From: JBCBEX01 sp038528235
GTDB lineage: Bacteria > Bacteroidota > Rhodothermia > Rhodothermales > Rubricoccaceae
DNA: 9,111 bases
Direction: 5' to 3'
Assembly: GCA_038528235.1 (NCBI GenBank)
Contig: JBCBEX010000125.1
Coordinates: 1 to 9,111 of the forward strand
Below the pieces are notes generated by a model, which was given only the letters and a program-made list of their open reading frames with translations, made no database searches and was not told the origin of the DNA. Position numbers and translations under genes: made by a program. Shown one piece after another: positions 1-6,933 of this stretch. Numbering within the stretch: the stretch's first letter is position 1; each line of letters opens with the position of its first letter.

Positions 1-2450
1 CGCAGAAACGCGTCGAGGGGCAGCCCGCCGATGGCTTCGATCACGTCGCCGAGGACGATCATGTCAAAGTCGCTGTAGCGCGTGCCCTGGCCGGGGGTAT
101 AGCGCAGCGAGTCGGCGTAGATGAACGCGCGGACCGAGTCGGGGTCGGTGATGCCGTGGGTGTGGAACGGGTGGAAGACGCGCTGCCCGCCCTGGTGTGC
201 GAGGAGTTGGCGAACCGTCACGATGTCCTTGCCGCCGGCCCCAAAGGCCGGGATGTAGCGCGCCACGGGTGCGTCGAGATTGAGCCGGCCTTGGTCAACG
301 AGCATCATGGCCGCAACCGTCGTGGCCGCGACCTTGGTGACCGATGCGAGGTCGAACACGGTATCCGTTTCGATCGATCGCTGGAGGACGGGGTCAGCGA
401 AGCGCTCGCCGTACGTGAAACGCCCGTAACTCTCTTGTTTTACGAGCACCCCAGCTCGTCCAATGGCCAGCGCTGCGCCTGGAAACACCCGCCGGGTGAC
501 CGCTTCCTGCATCGTGAGATCGACGGCATCTAGGGAGTCGGAAACCATGCCGACGTCGTCGGCGGTGCCGTCGCGTAGGCGCGCCTGGGCCACCAGAATG
601 CCATCCCCGACCGCGTGCAGCCCAGGGATGTCGATGGGGAGCGAGCCCTGGATCGGGTAGAGGCCAACGAGCGCATCGGCGACCGCCTCCTGGACATAGT
701 CTCGTGTGTCGTAGGCGGCCAAAAACCCGGCGGGCTGGTCGACTCCGAGCAGGACGTACGGATTGCCAAACGCGGCGAGCACGACGGGCGTCTCGGTGCC
801 AACGAGCCGGTTGACGAGGGCTTGGTGCCGCGACGGCAGCCCGATGCGACCGCTGTAGTTGCGCACCTGCAAGTGCGTCGAGAGAACGACGACATCGTGC
901 TCGGCGGCAAGCCGGGCGAGGGCCGCATGGTCCGCGTCAGAAGCCCCACGCCGGGCAAAGCGGTAGGTGGCCTCTCCATCAAGTACGCCGGAGAGACGGT
1001 TGGCTAGCGGTCGCCCGACGGAAGCACGGCTGCCGTCCGAGACGGACACAACGAGAACACGCTGATCTGTACGCAGCGGGAGTACGTCGCCCTCATTGCG
1101 GGTGAGCGTGAGCGCGCGCTGTGCAATGGTCCGAGCCAGTCGAGCGTTGCGTGCCAGCAACGACGTCGAAGGTGCGGCCAGCGCATCGACATCAGGGCGA
1201 GGGGGCGTGCGTTGAAGCAGAGCGCGTGTGCCCCATGGATAGCCTTCGGCGTCGGTCGGCGTGCCTGTGACGGGGATGGGGAACGCCTCCTCAGCAGGTT
1301 CTGTGTCGGTGGGCGGTGCAGGTTGATGCAACCCGAGCCACTCCTTCATGCGAAGAATGCGCCGGACCGAGGCGTCGATGCGGTCTTCCGCGAGTCGACC
1401 TGAGCGCACCGCTGCCAGCAGGGCGCGCTTCACGGCGCGCTCGTCCCGTGTGAGAATGAGTTGGTCGGCCCCGGCTTCGACGGCGCGGACGGCAGCCTCG
1501 CCCGGTGCGTAGTGCTTGGCAACACCCTCCATGTTCATCCCATCGGTCACGATCAGGCCTTCGAACCCCAGTTCCTCGCGGAGGACGCCGGTCGTGATGG
1601 GTTTCGAGAGGGTAGCTGGCGTGTTGGGGCGGTCGTCGAGGGCCGGGAGCGCAAGGTGGCCCGTCATGACGCTCATCACGCCAGCCGCGATGCCCTCGCG
1701 GAAGGGCATCCACTCGGTCGCGTCGAGGCGCTCTCGGCGGAACGGGAGCACAGGCAGGTCGGCGTGGGAATCGACCTGGGTGTCGCCGTGGCCGGGGAAA
1801 TGCTTGAGCGTGGCGACGACACCGCCATCCTGCAACCCCTGGGCATAGCCGATGACCATCCGGCTAGCCGCACGTGGGTCGGCGCCGAACGCCCGCACGT
1901 TGATGATCGGGTTGCGTGGGTTCGTGTTCAAGTCTGCGACGGGCGCATAGTTCTGGTGGATACCCAGCACGCGCGACTCGGCCGCGATGCCGCGCCCCAT
2001 GGCATAGGCCAGGGCCGGGTCGCCGGTGGCTCCGAGGGCCATCGCGTTGGGGAAGCGCGTTGTGCCGCTCGTCCGCATGCCTGCACCCGTCTCCATGTCC
2101 TGCGCGATGAGCAGCGGGATGGCAGCACGTTGCTGAAGTCGGCGGGTCAGTTCAGCCTGGTCGTCGGCGTTCCCCCGAAAAAACAGCAGGCCGCCAACGC
2201 CATAGTCCTCCACCCGGCTTGTGAGCCGTCGGAAGTGACCACCGGAGAGGTGATCGGGTCGCCCATGCGCGTCGGTGAGGATTAACTGGCCGACTTTCGC
2301 GTCGAGTGAGAGCGTGTCGAGCACGGCGTCGGCCCAGGCGCCGGTGCCCGGCCAGGGGTCCTGCGAGACCACGTCGCGGCTGCCGCCCGTGTCCTCGGGC
2401 CACACGACCAGCAGCGGGAGTGCAAGGACGAGCCAGAGCAGCAGGCGCAT
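1..2450 (-). CDS. Exported NagZ-type GH3 beta-N-acetylhexosaminidase fused to a serine beta-lactamase-like domain (3' end outside window)
   Basis: One open frame of 816 codons runs from the ATG at 2450 off the left edge, so the C-terminus is missing. Residues 1-17 (MRLLLWLVLALPLLVVW) form a hydrophobic signal peptide with no lipobox cysteine. The GH3 catalytic domain covers about 40-390. It has the NagZ signature KHFPGHGDT at 216-224, followed by the Asp227/His229 general acid-base dyad (DSH), and the likely nucleophile Asp303 in VTDGMNM. A GH3 C-terminal-type domain follows at about 430-620 (LPLRTDQRVLVVSVSD; VVLAAFGNPYVLL). From about 640 the protein resembles class C beta-lactamases and serine hydrolases, with SVTK (Ser703/Lys706) and YSD (792-794); the third KTG/HTG motif would lie outside the window. 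Known for the family: NagZ removes GlcNAc from muropeptides. Inferred: a periplasmic or outer-surface enzyme in peptidoglycan turnover, whose second domain may be a peptidase, esterase or amidase rather than a true beta-lactamase. No clear ribosome binding site precedes the ATG. It is separated from the upstream protease gene by a terminator, so it is probably transcribed alone or with genes to the left. Confidence 0.93.
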   Translation of the reverse strand, partial: MRLLLWLVLALPLLVVWPEDTGGSRDVVSQDPWPGTGAWADAVLDTLSLDAKVGQLILTDAHGRPDHLSGGHFRRLTSRVEDYGVGGLLFFRGNADDQAELTRRLQQRAAIPLLIAQDMETGAGMRTSGTTRFPNAMALGATGDPALAYAMGRGIAAESRVLGIHQNYAPVADLNTNPRNPIINVRAFGADPRAASRMVIGYAQGLQDGGVVATLKHFPGHGDTQVDSHADLPVLPFRRERLDATEWMPFREGIAAGVMSVMTGHLALPALDDRPNTPATLSKPITTGVLREELGFEGLIVTDGMNMEGVAKHYAPGEAAVRAVEAGADQLILTRDERAVKRALLAAVRSGRLAEDRIDASVRRILRMKEWLGLHQPAPPTDTEPAEEAFPIPVTGTPTDAEGYPWGTRALLQRTPPRPDVDALAAPSTSLLARNARLARTIAQRALTLTRNEGDVLPLRTDQRVLVVSVSDGSRASVGRPLANRLSGVLDGEATYRFARRGASDADHAALARLAAEHDVVVLSTHLQVRNYSGRIGLPSRHQALVNRLVGTETPVVLAAFGNPYVLLGVDQPAGFLAAYDTRDYVQEAVADALVGLYPIQGSLPIDIPGLHAVGDGILVAQARLRDGTADDVGMVSDSLDAVDLTMQEAVTRRVFPGAALAIGRAGVLVKQESYGRFTYGERFADPVLQRSIETDTVFDLASVTKVAATTVAAMMLVDQGRLNLDAPVARYIPAFGAGGKDIVTVRQLLAHQGGQRVFHPFHTHGITDPDSVRAFIYADSLRYTPGQGTRYSDFDMIVLGDVIEAIGGLPLDAFL

Positions 2451-2483
2451 GGGTGAGGAGCGAAAAGCGGGTGGGAGGGTGCC

Positions 2484-2491
2484 GCAAATTA
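2484..2491 (-). promoter_or_regulatory. Possible -7 element for the GH3-beta-lactamase gene
   Basis: On the minus strand the octamer TAATTTGC lies about 36 nt upstream of the ATG at 2450. It resembles the Bacteroidota -7 consensus TAnnTTTG, but is one T short. It sits in an otherwise GC-rich stretch downstream of the preceding gene's terminator, where a promoter is needed. I could not find a well-spaced -33 TTTG/TTG partner, so this is weak. Confidence 0.2.
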
Positions 2492-2630
2492 CGCGGCGCT
2501 AGCAAGGTGCGCAGCCTTCATGCCAGAACGGTGTCGGACAACTACGGCCGAAAGAAAACCACCCAACAGACGGCTCGGATCCTGCCTATTTACAGTGCAT
2601 CAGAGGTCGCGCCGGAGGATTGAAGCGGGT

Positions 2631-2668
2631 CGAAATGAAAACAGACACGCCACTCAGCGAGGCGTGTC
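2631..2668 (-). terminator. Intrinsic terminator of the T9SS protease gene
   Basis: A perfect 8-bp stem, GACACGCC (2661-2668 read on minus) with GGCGTGTC (2644-2651), encloses a 9-nt loop. On the minus strand it is followed by the T-rich tract TGTTTTCATTTCG. It begins 33 nt after the protease stop codon. There is no T tract on the other side, so it acts only for minus-strand transcription. It separates the protease transcript from the GH3-beta-lactamase gene. Confidence 0.8.
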
Positions 2669-2701
2669 CGTTCGGTTCGGTGCGTCGGTGGGACGAGCCG
2701 C

Positions 2702-4867
2702 TTAGCGCGCCACGACGAAGCGGCGGGTTTCCACAAACGCCTCGCTCTCGACGCGCACGAGGTAGACCCCGGCAGAGAGGCCCGACATATCGAAGGGCAT
2801 TGTGATCGTGCCGAAGGCGCTTCGGTTTTCAACGACCGTGACCGTGCGTCCGAGCGCGTCGTAGACCGTGGCACGGACGGACGAGGGCTCCGTGAGGCGT
2901 ACCTGCACGCGTGCCTCCGTGGCCGTCGGGTTGGGCCACACCGACGAGACGGTGACCGACTCGGGTGTGGCCCCGTCCTCGGCGGACACGACGCCGCTGA
3001 TCTCGAACGTCTCGGCTGTGGCGGTGAAGAACGGAGCACCGACAGCACGTACCATCAGGCGACCTTCGTCGGTGGGCGTGAGAGGCATTGTCACCGTCTC
3101 GGTGCCATCGTTCGCGACGTTCTCGGCAACGGGCTCCCAGGTCTCGCCGTTGTCGGTCGAGACCATCACGTCTACTGAGGCGGCTCCAGCCTCGGCGTCG
3201 TCGGAGCCTGCAACGTTCCAGGTGACCTCGACCGGCTCGCCGGGCGCATAGACCACGTCCTCCCCTACAGACGTGATCTCAAAGAGCTCGTCGGAATCGA
3301 TGACTCGCACGCTGGTTTGGGCAACAGATTGGGCACCGCCCCCGCCAAGGTTGTCGCGCACGGTGACCTGGAACCGATACGTGATTCCAGCTTCAAGCGG
3401 CTCTTCGTCCCGAAGGGGACGGTCGATCAGGAAGCGGTCGAAGTCGGGGACGATCCGGGACGAAGACGGGTTTGGGTCAAAGGCACGGACGAGCGGGATG
3501 GCCCCCGTACCGTCGCCGTAGGTGTCCATCTGCTCCCAGGCGTAGGTGAGCGTCGTGCTCGAGTTGTCGGTGGCCTCGCTTTCGAGCGTGAGAAACGCGC
3601 CCGGTGGGATCGTGACCACGGTCTCCGCCGTCACTACGGGTATGTCGTTGTCGATGGGTGTCTCGGTGCCACAGTCTCCCTGGGGGCCGCGAACGTAGCG
3701 ATTCATGAATTCGATGGAGGCACCGTGGAAGTGGTAGCCTACTTGCTCATCCACGCGGCGGTAGGTCGCGAAGTGGGGATACGACATGATGGTGTAGCCA
3801 GGGCCAGGCTCTACGCCGAAGAATGCGGGGTCGAAGTCGGAGGACGGCTGCACGAACGCATGCGGCGCGCCGAGCTGATGCCCGAGTTCGTGCGGAAATA
3901 CGAGCAGGTCGAACGGCGTTGTCTCGTTGCCCACGCCCGAGTAGCCGAAGGACTTCAAGCCCGATACGCAAATGACCCCGAGATCAGCGAGGCCGCCGCC
4001 TTCGTCGAAGGAAATGAGGTGCCCGAGGTCGTAGTTCTCGTCGCCGATGATGGCATCGATGTTGGTCTGCGCCTGGTCGAGCAAGTCGCCTCCGGTCGTG
4101 GTGTACGGGTCTGTGTCCGGGTCGTCGTAGACGAGGAGGTCATTGTTCTCGACGAGTTCAAACCGGATGGCCATGTCGCGCTCGAAGATGGCGTTGACAC
4201 GGTTGACGCTCGCGGCAATGAACGCGAGGGCGCGCGAGGCGCTGCCCCGGGCACGCCGCTGCGTGTACTCACCACGCACGGTCACAGCGAGGCGGTATGT
4301 ACGCAGCGTCTCGCCAAAGGACGCAGCGCTTCGGGACGACGCCTTCGGGGGGACGTCGTCAACCAAGAGCACATCGTCGGTGATCGACTGCATGACGATG
4401 TCCGGAATCCGCATCGCGGAGGAGCGGAAGACCGCGTGGTGCTGTGCTTGCCGCGTGACTGGCGCGCCGAGGGGCTCGATGACGAGGGTGCCCGCCGCGT
4501 CGTAGAGCAGGCCCGAGAGCCCTTCAGGTGTGAGCGAGAGCCGGCCGTTTGCAGGTCCTTGAACCACGTAGGTACGAATCTCTGGATAGCGCGCTTGCAG
4601 GCCTGGGGCAAGCACGGGCGCCTCCTTCATCGTGACTTCGTGGGCTCCTCCTTCCGGCATGGGGAGCCGCATCGTGAACGGAGCACGGGCGGTGGCCTGG
4701 TCGGCCAACGCCGAACTCATCGCAGCGACATCAATGCGCACCGTCCGGTAGTCCGTCAAATCTGTACGGATGGGCGCCTCGGAGGCGGGCGCTTCGACCC
4801 ACAGCGTCGGCTGAGCGAAAGCGGGAACGGCAAAAAGGGTGAAGAGGAGCGTACAGAGTCGAGTCAT
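2702..4867 (-). CDS. Secreted reprolysin-like (M12-type) zinc metallopeptidase with T9SS type A C-terminal sorting domain
   Basis: This is a complete 721-residue protein. The ATG at 4867 is chosen over an in-frame upstream start at 5011 because it begins a classic signal peptide (residues 1-18, ending AFA before Gln19). Residues 19 to about 190 look like a propeptide. The catalytic domain is about 195-395, with the zinc motif HELGHQLGAPH at 326-336 (HExxHxxGxxH; ligands His326, His330, His336; catalytic Glu327) and a Met-turn at Met361 (TIMSY). Two beta-rich modules follow, a PKD/Ig-like one at about 405-525 and a second at about 530-625. The last 80 residues (642-721) are a Por/T9SS sorting domain: PNP near its start, a VYDALGR turn, LSAGVYLVRV, and a basic end RRFVVAR. 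Family knowledge says such domains direct export across the outer membrane by the type IX system and are then removed. Inferred: an extracellular or surface-bound protease acting on proteins or peptides; the substrate is unknown. It is transcribed divergently from the merR gene and ends in its own terminator. Confidence 0.92.
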   Translation of the reverse strand: MTRLCTLLFTLFAVPAFAQPTLWVEAPASEAPIRTDLTDYRTVRIDVAAMSSALADQATARAPFTMRLPMPEGGAHEVTMKEAPVLAPGLQARYPEIRTYVVQGPANGRLSLTPEGLSGLLYDAAGTLVIEPLGAPVTRQAQHHAVFRSSAMRIPDIVMQSITDDVLLVDDVPPKASSRSAASFGETLRTYRLAVTVRGEYTQRRARGSASRALAFIAASVNRVNAIFERDMAIRFELVENNDLLVYDDPDTDPYTTTGGDLLDQAQTNIDAIIGDENYDLGHLISFDEGGGLADLGVICVSGLKSFGYSGVGNETTPFDLLVFPHELGHQLGAPHAFVQPSSDFDPAFFGVEPGPGYTIMSYPHFATYRRVDEQVGYHFHGASIEFMNRYVRGPQGDCGTETPIDNDIPVVTAETVVTIPPGAFLTLESEATDNSSTTLTYAWEQMDTYGDGTGAIPLVRAFDPNPSSSRIVPDFDRFLIDRPLRDEEPLEAGITYRFQVTVRDNLGGGGAQSVAQTSVRVIDSDELFEITSVGEDVVYAPGEPVEVTWNVAGSDDAEAGAASVDVMVSTDNGETWEPVAENVANDGTETVTMPLTPTDEGRLMVRAVGAPFFTATAETFEISGVVSAEDGATPESVTVSSVWPNPTATEARVQVRLTEPSSVRATVYDALGRTVTVVENRSAFGTITMPFDMSGLSAGVYLVRVESEAFVETRRFVVAR

Positions 4868-5050
4868 GTTCGCAGAGGGGCGCGTGGTGGGACAGGGTGA
4901 TTCCGTAAAGGATATGAGTGGTACCCGACGACGCTCGCCTATACCCAGCCCGAGCGTGAGCCAGGGCCAATGACGAAGCGGGAACCACATTTCCAAGGAT
5001 CCGCAAAGCACGACCGTCTAGCGGGGCAAATCGAGCGGACTAGCCGTCCC

Positions 5051-5084
5051 TTTTGCAATCCCCCGATGGGTCGGTTAGATTTTG
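5051..5084 (+). promoter_or_regulatory. Probable promoter of the merR-tRNA-Pro unit
   Basis: TTTTG (5051-5055) is followed after 20 bp by TAGATTTTG (5076-5084). This fits the Bacteroidota -33/-7 pattern (TTTG, about 20 bp, TAnnTTTG) apart from one extra T. The same bases can also be read as a sigma-70-like pair, TTGCAA (5053-5058), 17 bp, TAGATT (5076-5081). Transcription would begin just ahead of the merR ATG at 5106. The element overlaps a possible in-frame TTG start at 5082, which argues that translation starts at 5106. Confidence 0.45.
5063..5074 (+). promoter_or_regulatory. Short inverted repeat inside the merR promoter spacer, possible operator
   Basis: CCGA-TGGG-TCGG is a 4-bp inverted repeat with a 4-nt centre, placed between the two promoter elements. 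MerR-family proteins typically bind dyads between -35 and -10 and often regulate their own gene, so the position fits. The half-sites are short and do not extend, so it could be chance in GC-rich DNA. Confidence 0.22.
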
Positions 5085-5105
5085 AGCCCCCTAAAGTATC
5101 GCTCC

Positions 5106-5444
5106 ATGGACCAGGACGGTCGCACGTACAGCATTGGCGAGGTTGCGAAACGCACCGGCGTGAAGGCGCACACGCTGCGCTACTGGGAGTCCGAGTTCGA
5201 TGTCCTCCAGCCCGCCAAGGACGACATGGGCAACCGGGTCTACTCCGAGGACGACGTGGCCCTCGTCGAGCGAATCCAATTCCTCCTCTACGAGGCGAAG
5301 TACACCCAAGAGGGAGCTCGCCAGGTGCTTCACGGGCGGTCAAGCGACACCGACACCGACGGCCTGCCGCCGGACCGCGCCACGCTCTGGGCGCTGCGTG
5401 GCTTTCTGGTAAAGCTGTTGCAGGACCTCGACGGCGCACCGTAG
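5106..5444 (+). CDS. Small MerR-family transcriptional regulator
   Basis: A 112-residue DNA-binding protein. The MerR winged helix-turn-helix is at residues 8-77: YSIGEVAKRTGVKAHTLRYW, a GNRVYS wing at about 42-47, and EGARQVL at the end. A short helix (about 94-109, WALRGFLVKLLQDLDG) probably makes the dimer coiled coil. There is no cysteine and no effector domain, so metal or thiol sensing as in classical MerR or SoxR is unlikely. It resembles the short, widespread MerR proteins of unknown signal found in Proteobacteria and Bacteroidota. The ATG at 5106 is preferred over an in-frame TTG at 5082, which falls within the likely promoter. The gene is divergent from the protease and lies 52 nt before tRNA-Pro with no terminator between, so they are probably co-transcribed. 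Target genes are unknown; autoregulation and control of the divergent protease are both possible. Confidence 0.9.
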   Translation: MDQDGRTYSIGEVAKRTGVKAHTLRYWESEFDVLQPAKDDMGNRVYSEDDVALVERIQFLLYEAKYTQEGARQVLHGRSSDTDTDGLPPDRATLWALRGFLVKLLQDLDGAP

Positions 5445-5496
5445 TTTGCTCATCCTGTGTTCGCCATCCGTAACCCCACGGCGGCGCAGTATAGTT

Positions 5497-5575
<79 letters not shown>

Positions 5576-5619
5576 GCCCGGCTTCGCTGAGAGTGACCTC
5601 AGAGAAGCCGGGCTTTTTT
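5576..5619 (+). terminator. Strong intrinsic terminator after tRNA-Pro
   Basis: A perfect 10-bp stem, GCCCGGCTTC (5576-5585) with GAAGCCGGGC (5604-5613), is followed directly by six T (5614-5619). The 18-nt loop can form a small inner stem, TGAG/CTCA. It starts 5 nt after the tRNA and separates the merR-tRNA unit from the RodZ-like gene. Confidence 0.93.
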
Positions 5620-5690
5620 GTGCGGACGACGGAGCCCACAGGCACGGTGTCAAGGAGCGAGGTTGTCTTTCCTACGTCGGGCGCGGTGCG

Positions 5691-5698
5691 TATTCTTG
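5691..5698 (+). promoter_or_regulatory. Possible -7 element for the RodZ-like/ligA operon
   Basis: TATTCTTG differs by one base from the Bacteroidota -7 consensus TAnnTTTG and lies 29 nt ahead of the ATG at 5728, within the 108-nt gap after the tRNA terminator. A promoter is expected there because the upstream transcript is terminated. The -33 partner is unclear: a CTTT lies 20 bp upstream and a TTG lies 25 bp upstream. Confidence 0.3.
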
Positions 5699-5727
5699 CA
5701 GGCGCTCCCCACCGTACCACCAGACCT

Positions 5728-6933
5728 ATGCCCGAGGTACCATCCGGCTCCTCTTTCGAGGCTGATCTCCGCGCCCTCCGTGAGGAGCGCGGCTTGGCTA
5801 TCGCCGATATCGAGCGTGCCACGCGCGTACCAGCTGACGTGGTGCGTCGCTTCGAGAGCGGAGCGCTGATGCAGGATCCTGACTACAGTGCGGTATACCT
5901 GCGCGCGTTCGTGAAAGCGTACGCCGAAGCGCTCGACCTATCGACCGCGCGTGTCCACGATGCGTTCGAGGCGTCACGCAAGGGGGCCTACCAAGGAGCC
6001 CTCGCGCCCACCCATGAGGCCGACGAGGTCGAGCCGGGGACAGAGGCTAACACGGGTGCGTCAGATGCAACGACAGCCAATGCAACGACAGCCAATGCAA
6101 CGACAGCCAATGCAACGACAGCCAATGCAACGGCCGACGATTCTGCGGCTGACGGTGCAACGGTAGAGGATGCCAAGACGACGGCCCCAACCCGCACAGA
6201 GAAGGGCGCGACTTCGCAACCGTCAGCATCCCCAGTAGAGTCGGACGAGAAGGGCGCACGCTCGTCTGACACCCCGCCGACTCCCACAGCTACGAGTGCG
6301 TCGGAGTCAACGTCCAGCGCCGCGGAGACAGCCCCGATGGTGGAAGCACTGGCGACCAAGCCCGCGCCGGACACTTCGCCGGCCTCGCCGCCACCGCCAC
6401 GCCGCAGCAGCCCGCCCTCGACGTTGTCGAGTTCGAACCAGTCGTGGGGCCTCGTCGTGGGCATCGCCGTGCTGTCGGTGTTGGCGCTCAGCGTCGTCTT
6501 CTGGCTCATATTCCGCAACCCCACGCCCGACCTTGAGCCCGTGGCGGCTGCACCTGTCGTCGACACGACCGCGGTCCCAGACAGCTCGGCCGCGCCTCGA
6601 CCTGCTAGACCGCCGGCTCCCCAAGTCGGCGACTCGATTCGGGTCACCCTGATTGCAGCTGAAGGACCGCTGCAGAACTTCCGTGTTCAGGCCTCACCCG
6701 ATATCCGGCGCCCATATTGGGTGGAGCAGGGGAGCGAGGTCACCTTTACGAGCCTGACCGAGGTCGTTGTGTGGGGCAATGAGACAGCGAGCGGCTGGCG
6801 CATCGACTCGGAGGCACTGCTGCGCATCGAAGGGCTGACCTACGCCCCCGCAAACGGGGCCGTACAGCGGTTCACGAGGGCACGCGCCCAGGCCGTCGTC
6901 GACTCGTTGCATCGTGCGCAACATGGCGATTAG
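5728..6933 (+). CDS. RodZ-like protein: N-terminal helix-turn-helix, long Thr/Ala/Pro linker, one membrane helix, outer C-terminal domain
   Basis: A 401-residue bitopic membrane protein. Residues 10-71 form the RodZ-type helix-turn-helix (FEADLRALREERGL, IERATRVPADVVRRFESG, then YLRAFVKAYAEALDL). Residues about 88-235 are a low-complexity Thr/Ala/Ser/Pro/Glu linker containing an ATTAN pentapeptide repeat (114-133). A membrane helix lies at 240-262 (WGLVVGIAVLSVLALSVVFW). A Pro/Ala-rich stretch leads to a C-terminal domain at about 302-401 that is beta-rich at first and occupies the place of DUF4115 in RodZ, but is clearly diverged. RodZ proteins bind MreB through the cytoplasmic domain and help set rod shape; that role here is inferred from architecture. 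The ATG at 5728 is chosen because the domain starts right after it; the open frame further upstream runs through the tRNA and its terminator. It overlaps ligA by 11 nt, suggesting one operon with translational coupling. It could instead be a membrane-bound HTH regulator. Confidence 0.8.
   Translation: MPEVPSGSSFEADLRALREERGLAIADIERATRVPADVVRRFESGALMQDPDYSAVYLRAFVKAYAEALDLSTARVHDAFEASRKGAYQGALAPTHEADEVEPGTEANTGASDATTANATTANATTANATTANATADDSAADGATVEDAKTTAPTRTEKGATSQPSASPVESDEKGARSSDTPPTPTATSASESTSSAAETAPMVEALATKPAPDTSPASPPPPRRSSPPSTLSSSNQSWGLVVGIAVLSVLALSVVFWLIFRNPTPDLEPVAAAPVVDTTAVPDSSAAPRPARPPAPQVGDSIRVTLIAAEGPLQNFRVQASPDIRRPYWVEQGSEVTFTSLTEVVVWGNETASGWRIDSEALLRIEGLTYAPANGAVQRFTRARAQAVVDSLHRAQHGD
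6066..6132 (+). repeat. 15-bp in-frame tandem repeat in the RodZ-like linker
   Basis: The unit TGCAACGACAGCCAA occurs four times perfectly (6066-6080, 6081-6095, 6096-6110, 6111-6125), followed by a 7-nt partial copy. It encodes Ala-Thr-Thr-Ala-Asn repeats at residues 114-133. As a multiple of three, unit gain or loss would change linker length without breaking the frame. Identity at third codon positions points to recent duplication or slippage rather than selection for the protein sequence alone. Confidence 0.95.

Noticed and set aside
1461..2285. A 274-codon plus-strand open frame opposite the GH3 domain
   Set aside because: The opposite strand encodes the GH3 catalytic signature across the same bases; no domain or start signal supports the plus-strand frame.
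3317..4900. A 527-codon plus-strand open frame opposite the protease gene
   Set aside because: It lies antisense to a protein with clear signal peptide, zinc motif and sorting domain. Its product is Arg/Val/Gly-rich without recognisable domains, as expected for a shadow frame in GC-rich DNA.
4868..5011. A 48-residue longer N-terminus for the protease
   Set aside because: The ATG at 4867 begins a typical signal peptide with an AFA cleavage site, while the extension would bury it.
5490..5495. TATAGT just before tRNA-Pro as its own -10 box
   Set aside because: It ends one base before the mature tRNA, so transcription would begin inside the tRNA; there is no suitable -35 element. Co-transcription with merR is more likely.
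6066..6132. Short regular repeats as a CRISPR array
   Set aside because: The units are directly adjacent with no spacers and lie in frame within a coding sequence; it is a simple tandem repeat.
5988..6647. A 219-codon minus-strand frame with Val/Ala repeats
   Set aside because: It is antisense to the RodZ-like linker; the repeats are only the complement of the 15-bp tandem repeat.
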